Source: CAWIUB01 sp963839175 (GTDB taxonomy: Bacteria; Actinomycetota; Actinomycetes; Mycobacteriales; Jatrophihabitantaceae). From it: DNA of 64,000 nt. This document shows, in pieces, positions 27,516-35,572 of the stretch. Numbering within the stretch: the stretch's first letter is position 1; every line of letters starts with the position of its first letter. The DNA is taken from positions 1 to 64,000 of the forward strand of contig CAWIUB010000039.1 in assembly GCA_963839175.1 (NCBI GenBank), written 5' to 3'. A program made the position numbers and the translations under genes. The notes under the pieces are model-generated. The model saw nothing but the letters and a program-made list of their open reading frames with translations. It did no database searches and was not told where the DNA came from.

Positions 27516-27545
27516 GGGGAGAATCTACGGCGTACGGTGCCAGGC

Positions 27546-27959
27546 GTGTCTGCCGAGTCCGCAACAGGGGCCCGCAGCTTCCGGCTGCCCAGGTCGGCGT
27601 ATCTGGTGGTGGTGTTGCTGGCGTTCGGCGTGACTGTGCTCGTCCAGCATCCGATCGCCGCGATCGCCTATGTGATCCCGATCGCCGCCGCGGTGTTCGT
27701 CCTGCGCGCGGCGACCATCGTCGACGCCGGCGGGGTAACCGTGCGAGCGCTGGTCGGACAACGACGGATCGCCTGGACCAGCGTGCGAGGGCTCTCGGTC
27801 ACCGGACGCAACGTCTACGTGGTGACCGACGAGGGTTCCATTCGCCTGCCGTGCGTCCGCATTGCGGACCTCGCGGCGGTTGCCGCCGCCAGTGCCGGGC
27901 ATCTGCCGCCGCTGCCCGAGGTGCCGCCAAAGTTCGCGCCGACACGCCGCCGCCGCTAA
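27546..27959 (+). CDS. Membrane-anchored bacterial PH-domain protein
   Basis: About 137 residues: a short N-terminus, two membrane helices (SAYLVVVLLAFGVTVLV and AAIAYVIPIAAAVFVLRA) and a cytoplasmic small PH-like domain of the bPH_6 type (IVDAGGVTVRALVGQRRIAW followed by TSVRGLSVTG and IRLPCVRI). The TACGGT box at 27533-27538 ends seven bases before GTG 27546, pointing to that start and a leaderless message; a GTG at 27537 would overlap the box. The stop overlaps the convergent dehydrogenase by four bases. The family has no defined biochemical activity. Confidence 0.7.
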   Translation: MSAESATGARSFRLPRSAYLVVVLLAFGVTVLVQHPIAAIAYVIPIAAAVFVLRAATIVDAGGVTVRALVGQRRIAWTSVRGLSVTGRNVYVVTDEGSIRLPCVRIADLAAVAAASAGHLPPLPEVPPKFAPTRRRR

Positions 27960-28876
27960 TAGCCATCCTCGACCACGTTCGCCAGCGGCCGCCCGGCCAG
28001 GTAGCGCTCGATCTGCTCGCGGACCAACCGGTACGCACGCGCCGGGAACCGCCGGACACCGCCCCCCACGTGCGGCGTCAGCAACAGGTTCGGCGCGGCC
28101 CAGAGCGGATGGTCCGGCGGCAACGGCTCTGGGTCGACAACGTCGAGCGCGGCTCGCAGCCGGCCCGACTGCAGCTCGGACAGGATGGCGTCGGTGTCCG
28201 CGACGGGTCCTCGCGCAGCGTTGACGAGCAGGGCACCGTCGGGCATGCAGGTGAGGAACCTGGCGTCGATCAGCCGAGTTGTCTGCGCCGTCAGGGGGAT
28301 CACGACGACGACCACGTCCGCGTGGGGCAGCAGCTGCGGCAGCTCCTGCACACCGTGCACGCCATCCCGGGCGGTACGCCCCACCAGCGTGGGCTCGGCG
28401 TCGAACGCCCGAACCCGTCGCGCCACGTTCATGCCGAGATCGCCGGCACCCACGATCAGCACGCGCTTGCCGGCCAGCTCATCGGTGGTGTCCGGATCCC
28501 ACCGCCGCTGCTGCTGGGCGAGGACGAACCGGGGAAACTCGCGCAGCACTGCGAGGATCGCCGTCAGCACCCACTCGGACGTAGAGCCGCCGTGCACGCC
28601 ACGACCGTCGCAGAGCGTGACGCCGTCAGGAACGTGGCCGACCCAGACGTCCGCGCCGGCCGAGACGAGCTGGATGACCTGCAGCGCGGGCATCGCGGCG
28701 AGTGCCTGATCACGAGCCGCAGGGTCGCTCATCATGTAGGTCGGCACCCAGAACTCGATCTCGGCGGCGCGGTCCGGTGGGTCGGCCGCGCCGTCCCACT
28801 CGATCACCTCGCCCGCCGCGGGCAGCGGGCCGACCAGGTTACGGGCCTCGGGGTCAGGGAGGCAGATGAGGGTCAC
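27956..28876 (-). CDS. D-isomer-specific 2-hydroxyacid dehydrogenase
   Basis: 306 residues with the standard two-domain fold. The NAD-binding motif is VLIVGAGDLGMNVARRVRAF (GxGxxG), followed by HADVVVVVIPLTAQTTRLID, the catalytic Arg in NAARGPVADTDAI, Glu in ALDVVDPEPLPPDHPLW and the His in TPHVGG. Members reduce keto acids such as glyoxylate, hydroxypyruvate or phosphohydroxypyruvate reversibly. The protein is shorter than SerA (no ACT or regulatory domain), so phosphoglycerate dehydrogenase is unlikely. Its 3' end touches the PH-domain gene. Confidence 0.85.
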   Translation of the reverse strand: MTLICLPDPEARNLVGPLPAAGEVIEWDGAADPPDRAAEIEFWVPTYMMSDPAARDQALAAMPALQVIQLVSAGADVWVGHVPDGVTLCDGRGVHGGSTSEWVLTAILAVLREFPRFVLAQQQRRWDPDTTDELAGKRVLIVGAGDLGMNVARRVRAFDAEPTLVGRTARDGVHGVQELPQLLPHADVVVVVIPLTAQTTRLIDARFLTCMPDGALLVNAARGPVADTDAILSELQSGRLRAALDVVDPEPLPPDHPLWAAPNLLLTPHVGGGVRRFPARAYRLVREQIERYLAGRPLANVVEDGY

Positions 28877-28946
28877 CAGCCGAGGCTATCGAGCGACGGC
28901 ACGGCCGTGCGGCTGGCGCACAGGATGCCCAGGCAGACTAGGGGCC

Positions 28947-30143
28947 ATGCGCCGGCCCCGCGGACCACTAGCGGCCCTGCTGCTCGTGAGCACCCTGCTC
29001 GCCGGTTGCGCTGCCGCCAACGCGTCGGCCCCCGACTGGCGGCCTACGCAGCCGTTCAGCGGGGAAGGCGGCCCCTACGTGCAGCTGCCCACGCCGAACG
29101 CCTCGCCGGCGCCGTCGGTGCCGGGGCCGAGTGGAGGGCCCGGCACACCGAGCGGCAGCCCGTCCGCCGCCGATTCCGCGGTAGTCGCGAAGCACTTGAC
29201 CGCACCGACGGCTCTTGCCCTGCTTCCCGACGGCACCGCTCTGGTTGGCGAGCGCACGACGGGGCGCATCGTCCGCGTGCAGCCGCAGCCCGATCAGCCG
29301 GTCCAGCGGGTTCGCACGCTGACCGGCCTGGACAGTTCGGGTGACGGCGGGTTGCTCGACCTGGCCCTCTCCCCCACCTACAGCGAGGACAACCTGATCT
29401 ACGCCTACATCACGACGCCCACCGACAACGAGGTCGTCGACTTCACGCCGAGCGGGCCGGTGACGCCCGTCCTGACCGGGATCCCCAAGGGAACGCACGG
29501 AAACACCGGCCGAATCATGTTCAGCGCGGCAGGAAGCCTGTACGTGGGCACCGGCGACGCTGGTCAGCCAGCGCTTGCCGCGTCCCCCGCGAGCCTGGCC
29601 GGCAAGGTGCTGCGCGTGAACCCGATCGGTCAGCCGGCAGCGGGCAACCCGCGGGCCGGATCGGCCGTGTACAGCCGCGGACATCGCCTCGTGGACGGGC
29701 TGTGCCAGGACGCGCGCACCGGTCGCGTCTACGACGTCGAGCGCGGGGCGACCCCTGGAACCGACGAGGTGAACGCCCTGACGGCCGGCGCCGACTTCGG
29801 GTGGCCGACCCGGTCCGCGGCCAGCGTTGGGCCGATCACCAGGCTGCCGGCGGCCAAGAGCGGTGCGGGCGACTGCGCGGTCATGCGCGGGCAGCTGTAC
29901 GTCACGACCCTCGACGGCAGCGCGCTGCTGTCCGCGCCGCTGAGCACGACCGGCGGGATCGGTGGCTTCACGGCAACCCTCGACGGGGCGTATGGCCGAC
30001 TGCTGACAGTGGTCGCAGCGCCCGACGGCGCATTGTGGATCACGACGTCGAACAAGGACGGACATGGCCATCCGACCGCCGACGATGAGCGGGTCTTGCG
30101 GATCACGCCGAGCGCCAGCGAGGGGGCCGGGTCGGTGCTGTAG
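28947..30143 (+). CDS. Secreted PQQ-type sugar dehydrogenase-like lipoprotein
   Basis: 398 residues. The lipobox LLAGC ends at Cys21 after a short hydrophobic signal, so the mature protein is membrane-anchored outside the cell. A Pro/Ser/Gly-rich linker (residues about 40-75) precedes a beta-propeller of the glucose/sorbosone dehydrogenase type: LTAPTALALLPDGTALVGER, GDGGLLDLALSP, GTHGNTGRIMFSAAGSLYVG and GDAGQPALA. Many family members bind PQQ and calcium, but several actinobacterial ones lack the catalytic residues, so activity is not assured. The following gene is convergent. Confidence 0.75.
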   Translation: MRRPRGPLAALLLVSTLLAGCAAANASAPDWRPTQPFSGEGGPYVQLPTPNASPAPSVPGPSGGPGTPSGSPSAADSAVVAKHLTAPTALALLPDGTALVGERTTGRIVRVQPQPDQPVQRVRTLTGLDSSGDGGLLDLALSPTYSEDNLIYAYITTPTDNEVVDFTPSGPVTPVLTGIPKGTHGNTGRIMFSAAGSLYVGTGDAGQPALAASPASLAGKVLRVNPIGQPAAGNPRAGSAVYSRGHRLVDGLCQDARTGRVYDVERGATPGTDEVNALTAGADFGWPTRSAASVGPITRLPAAKSGAGDCAVMRGQLYVTTLDGSALLSAPLSTTGGIGGFTATLDGAYGRLLTVVAAPDGALWITTSNKDGHGHPTADDERVLRITPSASEGAGSVL

Positions 30144-30151
30144 CGCCTCGG

Positions 30152-31258
30152 TCACCGTCGCCGCGCCCGGCGGTAGTGACGCGCCCAGAACCAGCCGCCG
30201 AGCAGCGACACGAGCACCATCGCGCCGGCGATGGACGTGATGGCGGCCGGCCAACCATGGTGTGCCGTCGGCTGCGTCGCCGCGGTGGCCCTCGGCGTCG
30301 GCGTTCGAGTCGAGGCGCCCGCCGATCCGATCGCCGGCACCGGGAGCGTGTACACCGTCGAGCCGACCTGCTCGGAGTCGATCACCAGCCGGCCTGCGTC
30401 GATCGTGATGCCCTCACCCTGCGGTTGCGGCGGCAGGGCCACCCGCACCGGCGCGACCCTGAGCGCGGCGGCCAGGTCGCTGTTCGTCACCCGCCAGACG
30501 TAGGCGTCGGTGTAGGTGCGCACCGCGAGCAGCGACCCATCGCGTGACAACGCCGCGCCCGTGGCAGTGAGCTGCCCGATCGGATTCGGTCCGCCCGGCG
30601 TGCCGGTGAGCGCAAACTGGATCGTCCCGATCTGGCCCAGCTGCTGTATATGCGCCGGGTCCGGCTCGCGCGGCACGGCATAAACCACTGTGATACCCAG
30701 CAGCGACTTGGTGAACACGTACACCGCGCCGGCCGGGCCAACCGCAATACCCTCCGCGTCGGTGGCGCCGCTCGGGTAGCGCAGCCGCCACACGTCAGGC
30801 GGGCCGGTCGAAGCCGTGCTGGCGCCGACGTGGGGCTCGTCCACCCGGTAGATGCGGACTTCACTGCGCTGGGCGTCGTTATCGCCGATGTCGGCGATCC
30901 ATACCGACGGGGCGCCGCGCCTGTCCGGCGCGACGGCGAGATCCTCCCAGTCGACGTTGGTGGCGCCAGGCACCTCGTAGGCCGCGCGTGTCGAGCCGGT
31001 ATGCGCGTCTAGCGCGAAGAACCGCGCCGAGTCGCCGCTGTCGTTCTGCACGTAGAGCACGCCCGCCGAGGTGATACCGGCCGCTAGGCCACTCGCCTCG
31101 CTGATGCGCGGATCGGTGAGCCGGAACAGTGCCGTCGCGCCTGGCCACTCGGCCGCCGCGGGCTCCGCCCCGACCCCGAGCTGGGCGGCGGACGTGACAA
31201 TCAGGGTGATCAACAGACCGACTCGGCAGAACATTAACCGAACAGGTCTGTTGATCAA
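30152..31258 (-). CDS. Exported beta-propeller protein with C-terminal membrane anchor
   Basis: 368 residues. A signal peptide (LMFCRVGLLITLIVTSAAQL) is followed by a beta-propeller-like region with repeated motifs such as EASGLAAG, VDWEDLAVAPDRRG, SVWIADIGDNDAQ, DAEGIAVGPAGAVYVFT and GEGITIDAGRLVIDSEQ. It ends in a Thr/Pro linker, a membrane helix and a basic tail (WFWARHYRRARRR), so the propeller sits outside the membrane. No enzymatic residues are recognised. The start may be ATG 31258 or the internal ATG 31234; an inverted repeat surrounds this region. Function unknown. Confidence 0.65.
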   Translation of the reverse strand: MINRPVRLMFCRVGLLITLIVTSAAQLGVGAEPAAAEWPGATALFRLTDPRISEASGLAAGITSAGVLYVQNDSGDSARFFALDAHTGSTRAAYEVPGATNVDWEDLAVAPDRRGAPSVWIADIGDNDAQRSEVRIYRVDEPHVGASTASTGPPDVWRLRYPSGATDAEGIAVGPAGAVYVFTKSLLGITVVYAVPREPDPAHIQQLGQIGTIQFALTGTPGGPNPIGQLTATGAALSRDGSLLAVRTYTDAYVWRVTNSDLAAALRVAPVRVALPPQPQGEGITIDAGRLVIDSEQVGSTVYTLPVPAIGSAGASTRTPTPRATAATQPTAHHGWPAAITSIAGAMVLVSLLGGWFWARHYRRARRR

Positions 31259-31260
31259 CC
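31204..31260. repeat. Inverted repeat at the start of the propeller gene
   Basis: Arms 31204-31219 and 31245-31260 are 16 bases with one mismatch (core TGATCAACAGACC / GGTCTGTTGATCA) separated by 25 bases. They flank the second possible start codon, so the mRNA 5' end could fold and hide it. Confidence 0.75.
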
Positions 31261-31300
31261 GGGAACTCGCTCGGCAGTCGAGGTGATGAATCGGCAGGGC

Positions 31301-32794
31301 CTATTCGCTGACGCCGAGGCGCTCGAGCAGGAGTTGCTTCACGGCTGCGGCATCGGCCTGGCCGCGGGTGGCCTTCATGACCGCCCCGACGAGCACGCCG
31401 ACCGCCGGAATCTTGCCGCCGCGGACCTTGTCGGCAATGTCCTGGTTCGCGGCGATCGCGGCGTCGGCTGCGGCACCCAGCGCATCCGTGTCCGAGACCA
31501 CCTTCAACCCGCGGTCGGCCACGATCGTATCGACATCGGCGCCGGTCTCCAGCACACCGTCCACCACCTGTCGGGCAAGCGCCGCGGTCAACGTCCCCTC
31601 ACCGACCAGCGCGACGACGCGCGCTACGTGCTGCGGGGTTATGCCGAGATCGGCCGGCTCGATATCGCGCTCGTTGGCCCGTTGCGCCAGGTAGCCGAGC
31701 CACCAGTTGCGCGCCTCGCTGACCGGACCACCGGCATCAACGGTCGCGGCCACCAGATCGACGACGCCGGCGTTGGCCATCTGCCGCATGTCCTCCGACG
31801 ACACACCGAGCGCATCGCGCAGGCGCGTGCGACGCGCCGCCGGCAGCTCGGGCAGCGAGCTGCGAATCTCCTCGACCCACGCGGGATCCGGCGCCACTGG
31901 CGCCAGGTCGGGCTCCGGGAAGTACCGGTAGTCTGTGGCCTCCTCCTTGCTGCGACCGGGACGGGTGTCGCCGGTCGTCTCGGAGAAGTGCCGCGTCTCC
32001 TGGATCACCCGGTCACCGGCGTCGACCAGCGACGCCTGCCGCAGGATCTCCGACCGCACGGCGCGTTCTACGCTGCGCAGGGAGTTGACGTTCTTGGTCT
32101 CGGTCCGGGTGCCCCACGGCTCGCCGGGGAGGTTCAGCGAAGTGTTGACGTCGCAACGCAACGAACCCTGCTCCATCCGCACGTCGCTGACGCCGAGCGT
32201 CCGCAAGATCTCGCGCAGCTCGGTCACGTACGCTCGAGCCAATTCGGGAGCCAGCGCGCCCGCACCTGGTATCGGCTTCGTCACGATCTCGACCAGCGGG
32301 ATGCCGGCCCGGTTGTAGTCCACCAGCGAGTAGTCCGCGCCTTGAATCCGACCGCTGCGCCCGCCGACGTGCGTATTCTTGCCGGTGTCCTCCTCGAGGT
32401 GCACCCGCTCGATCCCGACCCGCACCGGAAGCTCGTCGACCGTGACATCCAAGTAGCCGTCGACGCACAACGGCTCGTCGTATTGCGAGATCTGGAAGTT
32501 CTTCGGCATGTCCGGGTAGAAGTAGTTCTTGCGGGCGAAACGGCACCAGGACGCGATCGAGCAGTTCAACGCCAGGCCGATCCTTACCGTGGACTCGATC
32601 GCCGCCTCGTTGGCGACCGGCAGGGACCCGGGCAGTCCGAGGCAGACCGGGCAGACGTGGGTGTTGGGCGGCGCCCCGAATTCGGTCGAGCAGCCGCAGA
32701 ACATCTTCGACGCGGTACCGAGCTCGACGTGCGTTTCCAGGCCGATTACCGGCTCGTAGCGGGCTGCGACTGCTTCGTAGTCGGTGGTCATCAA
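31301..32794 (-). CDS. gatB: Aspartyl/glutamyl-tRNA amidotransferase subunit B
   Basis: 497 residues, full-length GatB. It activates the misacylated Glu-tRNA-Gln (or Asp-tRNA-Asn) with ATP and uses ammonia from GatA. The cradle domain has VIGLETHVELGTASKMFCGC and the zinc-site cysteines VCPVCLGLPGSLPV; the kinase-like site includes NYFYPDMPKNFQISQYD and the motif NTSLNLPGEPWGTRTETKN. The C-terminal YqeY-like tail binds tRNA. It follows gatA on the same strand. In M. tuberculosis a phosphofructokinase gene lies between them; here only a hairpin does. Confidence 0.95.
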   Translation of the reverse strand: MMTTDYEAVAARYEPVIGLETHVELGTASKMFCGCSTEFGAPPNTHVCPVCLGLPGSLPVANEAAIESTVRIGLALNCSIASWCRFARKNYFYPDMPKNFQISQYDEPLCVDGYLDVTVDELPVRVGIERVHLEEDTGKNTHVGGRSGRIQGADYSLVDYNRAGIPLVEIVTKPIPGAGALAPELARAYVTELREILRTLGVSDVRMEQGSLRCDVNTSLNLPGEPWGTRTETKNVNSLRSVERAVRSEILRQASLVDAGDRVIQETRHFSETTGDTRPGRSKEEATDYRYFPEPDLAPVAPDPAWVEEIRSSLPELPAARRTRLRDALGVSSEDMRQMANAGVVDLVAATVDAGGPVSEARNWWLGYLAQRANERDIEPADLGITPQHVARVVALVGEGTLTAALARQVVDGVLETGADVDTIVADRGLKVVSDTDALGAAADAAIAANQDIADKVRGGKIPAVGVLVGAVMKATRGQADAAAVKQLLLERLGVSE

Positions 32795-32869
32795 GCATCC
32801 TCCCCCGCGCTAGGCGGGGTCGTCCGCCCAAACGCTCCGGCCGTCGCGTGGACCACCGGGCACTTCCCA

Positions 32870-32899
32870 CCCCACGAAATCGCTTCACGATTTCGCGGG
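32870..32899. repeat. Hairpin between gatA and gatB
   Basis: CGAAATCG (32875-32882), loop CTTCA, CGATTTCG (32888-32895), extended by C/G-rich flanks. There is no T-run; it may be an intra-operon processing site. Confidence 0.5.
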
Positions 32900-32921
32900 G
32901 ACCCCGGGTTCGCGCGAGCGC

Positions 32922-34409
32922 TCATCGCGTTGTGGTCACCTCTGGAATCGCCAGGGCGCCGTGGGTCGCCTCGAACGCGGCGGCCACCCGGTAACACCGG
33001 TCATCCGCCAGTGCCGGAGCCATGATCTGCAGTCCGACCGGCAGATTCTCGCTCAGCCCACAGGGCACCGAGATCGCTGGCGTGCCGGCCAGGGAGGCGG
33101 GCAACGTGCACAGGTCGTTGATGTACATCGCCATCGGATCGTCCACCCGCTCGCCGATGCCGAACGCCACGAACGGTGACGTCGGCGACACCAGCACGTC
33201 GGCCGACTCGAATGCAGCCGTGAAGTCGCGGCAGATCAGCGTGCGGACCTTCTGCGCCTGCCCGTAGTAGGCGTCGTAGTAGCCCGCCGACAGCGCATAC
33301 GTGCCGATCATGATGCGCCGCTTGACCTCGGGGCCGAAGCCCTCCGCCCGGGTCAGCGACATCACGTCCTCCAGCGACCGCACCCCGTCGTCGCCGGCCC
33401 GCAATCCGTAGCGCACCGCGTCGAAGCGCGCGAGGTTCGAGGAGCATTCACTCGGCGCGATCAGGTAATACGCCGCGAGCGCGTAGCCGAAGTGCGGGCA
33501 GGACACCTCGACGATCTCGGCGCCCAGCTTGCGCAATGTCGACACAGCGGTGTCGAACGCCGCGAGTACCCCAGCTTGGTAACCTTCGCCGCCGAGTTCG
33601 CGCACGACCCCGACCCGCGTACCGCATAGATCCGCCCCCGAGCCGTCCCGGGCCGCCGCGACCACCGGCGCCGCCGGCTGCGGGATCGACGTCGAGTCAC
33701 AGGGATCGTGCCCGGCGATCACCGCGTGCAGCAGCGCTGCGTCGAGCACGGTGCGGGCGAGCGGCCCGGCCTGGTCGAGCGAGGACGAGAACGCAATCAG
33801 CCCGTAACGTGACACTGCGCCGTACGTAGGTTTGTGCCCGACGATGCCGGTCACGGCCGCGGGCTGGCGGATCGAGCCGCCGGTGTCGGTGCCGATTGCC
33901 AGGGGCGCTTCGTATGCGGCGACCGCTGCGCTGGACCCGCCCGACGAGCCACCGGGGATGCGCGACAGATCCCACGGGTTGTGCGTCGGGTGGTATGCGG
34001 AATTCTCCGTGGACGAGCCCATGGCGAACTCGTCCATGTTCGTCTTGCCCAGCATGACGACGCCGGCGTCCTTGATCCGTCGGGTGATCGTGGCGTCGTA
34101 GGGCGGCACCCACCCGTCGAGCATCTTCGAGCCAGCGGTCGTGGGCAGGCCCGCGGTGACGACGACGTCCTTCATTGCCAGCGGTACCCCGGCGAGGGGC
34201 CCCAGGTCGCCGCCGGCCGCGCGTCGCGCGTCGACAGCCGCGGCCGCAGCCAGCGCTCCGTCCGTGTCGACGTGCAGGAAAGCGCGCACCGACGTGTCGA
34301 CGGCCTCGATTCGGTCGAGGTGCGCCTGGGTCACCTCGACAGCGGAGGCCTCCCCCGACGCGATCAGCTGGCCGATCTCCGCAGCGCTGCGCCGAACCAG
34401 GTCGGTCAC
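32922..34409 (-). CDS. gatA: Aspartyl/glutamyl-tRNA amidotransferase subunit A
   Basis: 495-residue amidase-signature subunit that frees ammonia from glutamine for GatB. The catalytic Lys80 (PLAMKDVVVTAG), cis-Ser155 in GGSSGGSSAAVA and Ser179 in GTDTGGSIRQPA are all present, and the later KPTYGAVSRYGLIAFSSSLD loop is intact. The start ATG at 34409 is about 70 bases after the gatC stop. Together gatC-gatA-gatB complete the indirect amidation route used with the gltX/tRNA-Gln pair at 16-18 kb. Confidence 0.95.
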   Translation of the reverse strand: MTDLVRRSAAEIGQLIASGEASAVEVTQAHLDRIEAVDTSVRAFLHVDTDGALAAAAAVDARRAAGGDLGPLAGVPLAMKDVVVTAGLPTTAGSKMLDGWVPPYDATITRRIKDAGVVMLGKTNMDEFAMGSSTENSAYHPTHNPWDLSRIPGGSSGGSSAAVAAYEAPLAIGTDTGGSIRQPAAVTGIVGHKPTYGAVSRYGLIAFSSSLDQAGPLARTVLDAALLHAVIAGHDPCDSTSIPQPAAPVVAAARDGSGADLCGTRVGVVRELGGEGYQAGVLAAFDTAVSTLRKLGAEIVEVSCPHFGYALAAYYLIAPSECSSNLARFDAVRYGLRAGDDGVRSLEDVMSLTRAEGFGPEVKRRIMIGTYALSAGYYDAYYGQAQKVRTLICRDFTAAFESADVLVSPTSPFVAFGIGERVDDPMAMYINDLCTLPASLAGTPAISVPCGLSENLPVGLQIMAPALADDRCYRVAAAFEATHGALAIPEVTTTR

Positions 34410-34479
34410 TGCTCGACTCCGCGCTCGGTCCGCTCCTCGGTGCTTCGCACCTGCGATGCTCCCTCGCTGTCGTCTTCGG

Positions 34480-34803
34480 TCATGCTTCCTCGCTCAGGAT
34501 GCGCGGCACCCGGAACTTGTCGTCCTCGACGGCCGGCGCGGCGGCGAGTACGACCTCGCGGGGCAGGCACGGCCGCACCTCGTCGGGGCGCAGCACGTTG
34601 GTCAGCGGCACTGCGTGTGTGGTTGGCGGAATTTCGGCGGCCGCGACCTCGCCGACGCGCGCGACGGCGCCCAGGATGACGTCGAGCTGCTGCGCGAAGG
34701 TGTCCAGCTCCTCCTCGGTGACCGCGAGGCGGGCCAGCCGGGCGAGATGCGCGACGTCGTCGCGGCTGACGTGCGGGCTGCCTCCACCAGAATCATCGGA
34801 CAC
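34480..34803 (-). CDS. gatC: Aspartyl/glutamyl-tRNA amidotransferase subunit C
   Basis: 107-residue small belt subunit that holds GatA and GatB together. The core VSRDDVAHLARLARLAVTEE, the EELDTFAQQLDVILGAVARV helix and the C-terminal FRVPRIL are typical. GTG at 34803 fits the family start; TAGACT (34812-34817) lies eight bases upstream, so the transcript may start at the codon. It opens the gatC-gatA-gatB unit. Confidence 0.9.
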   Translation of the reverse strand: MSDDSGGGSPHVSRDDVAHLARLARLAVTEEELDTFAQQLDVILGAVARVGEVAAAEIPPTTHAVPLTNVLRPDEVRPCLPREVVLAAAPAVEDDKFRVPRILSEEA

Positions 34804-34869
34804 GTGCCGGGAGTCTACGAGCCGCCGGGCGCCCGCGACACGCAATAGCGTTGCCGCTGGCTTTACCTC

Positions 34870-35562
34870 ATGGACACATCAGGCGGGGACGCTGTCTTCG
34901 TGGCCTTTCTCCTGCGCCTCGTGCTGCCCGATCGTCCGGGTGCACTCGGCGCGGTGGCCACGGCCCTCGGGGTCGTCGACGCCGACATTCTCAGCGTCGA
35001 CGTCATCGAACGCTCGTCCGGGCACGCGGTCGATGACCTGGTGCTCGAACTGCCACCCGGCAAACTCCCGGACACATTGGTCAGCGCGGCAGCAGCTGTG
35101 GACGGCGTCCGGGTCGAGTCGATCCGCTCCTACGCCGGGCAGATCGATCCGCATCGCGAGCTCGAGCTGCTCGACGCCCTCGCCGCGCGGCCGGATCACT
35201 CGCTACAGGTGCTCGCCGAGGGTGTCGCTCGTATCTTCCGGGCAGGCTGGGCGCTGGTCCTGCATCCTCCGCTCAACGGCACCGCCCAGGTGGCTGCGGC
35301 GAGCGTGGCCGCCCCGGAGATGGATGACGTGGCCACTCCGTGGTGGCCGCCGCACCCCGCCCGCCCGTTGGCTGCTGACGCCAGCGGCTGGGCACCCGCA
35401 GACTGGGCCAAGCTGGACACCGAGCTGGCCGTGGCGCCACTGGGCTCCGGCGCCCTGCTGCTCGGCCGCCCGGCCATGCGCTGGCTGCCCGGCGAGCTGA
35501 TCCGGCTCAACCACCTCGCCGGGATTGCCGCCAGCGTCACCACCGCCCGCGTCACGATTTAG
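34870..35562 (+). CDS. ACT-domain protein
   Basis: 230 residues. An N-terminal ACT domain (LLRLVLPDRPGALGAVATAL, DILSVDVIERSS) is followed by a longer C-terminal region that looks like a degenerate GNAT- or GAF-like fold without recognised motifs. It resembles the M. tuberculosis Rv3013 protein, and stands between gatC and ligA in the same order. ACT domains often bind amino acids, so a sensing role is possible. A GTG at 34900 is an alternative start nearer the domain. Function unknown. Confidence 0.75.
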   Translation: MDTSGGDAVFVAFLLRLVLPDRPGALGAVATALGVVDADILSVDVIERSSGHAVDDLVLELPPGKLPDTLVSAAAAVDGVRVESIRSYAGQIDPHRELELLDALAARPDHSLQVLAEGVARIFRAGWALVLHPPLNGTAQVAAASVAAPEMDDVATPWWPPHPARPLAADASGWAPADWAKLDTELAVAPLGSGALLLGRPAMRWLPGELIRLNHLAGIAASVTTARVTI

Positions 35563-35572
35563 TGGCGATCGT

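Noticed and set aside
34410..34479. Extra small gene between gatC and gatA
   Set aside because: Only about 70 bases, no start signal; normal intra-operon spacing.
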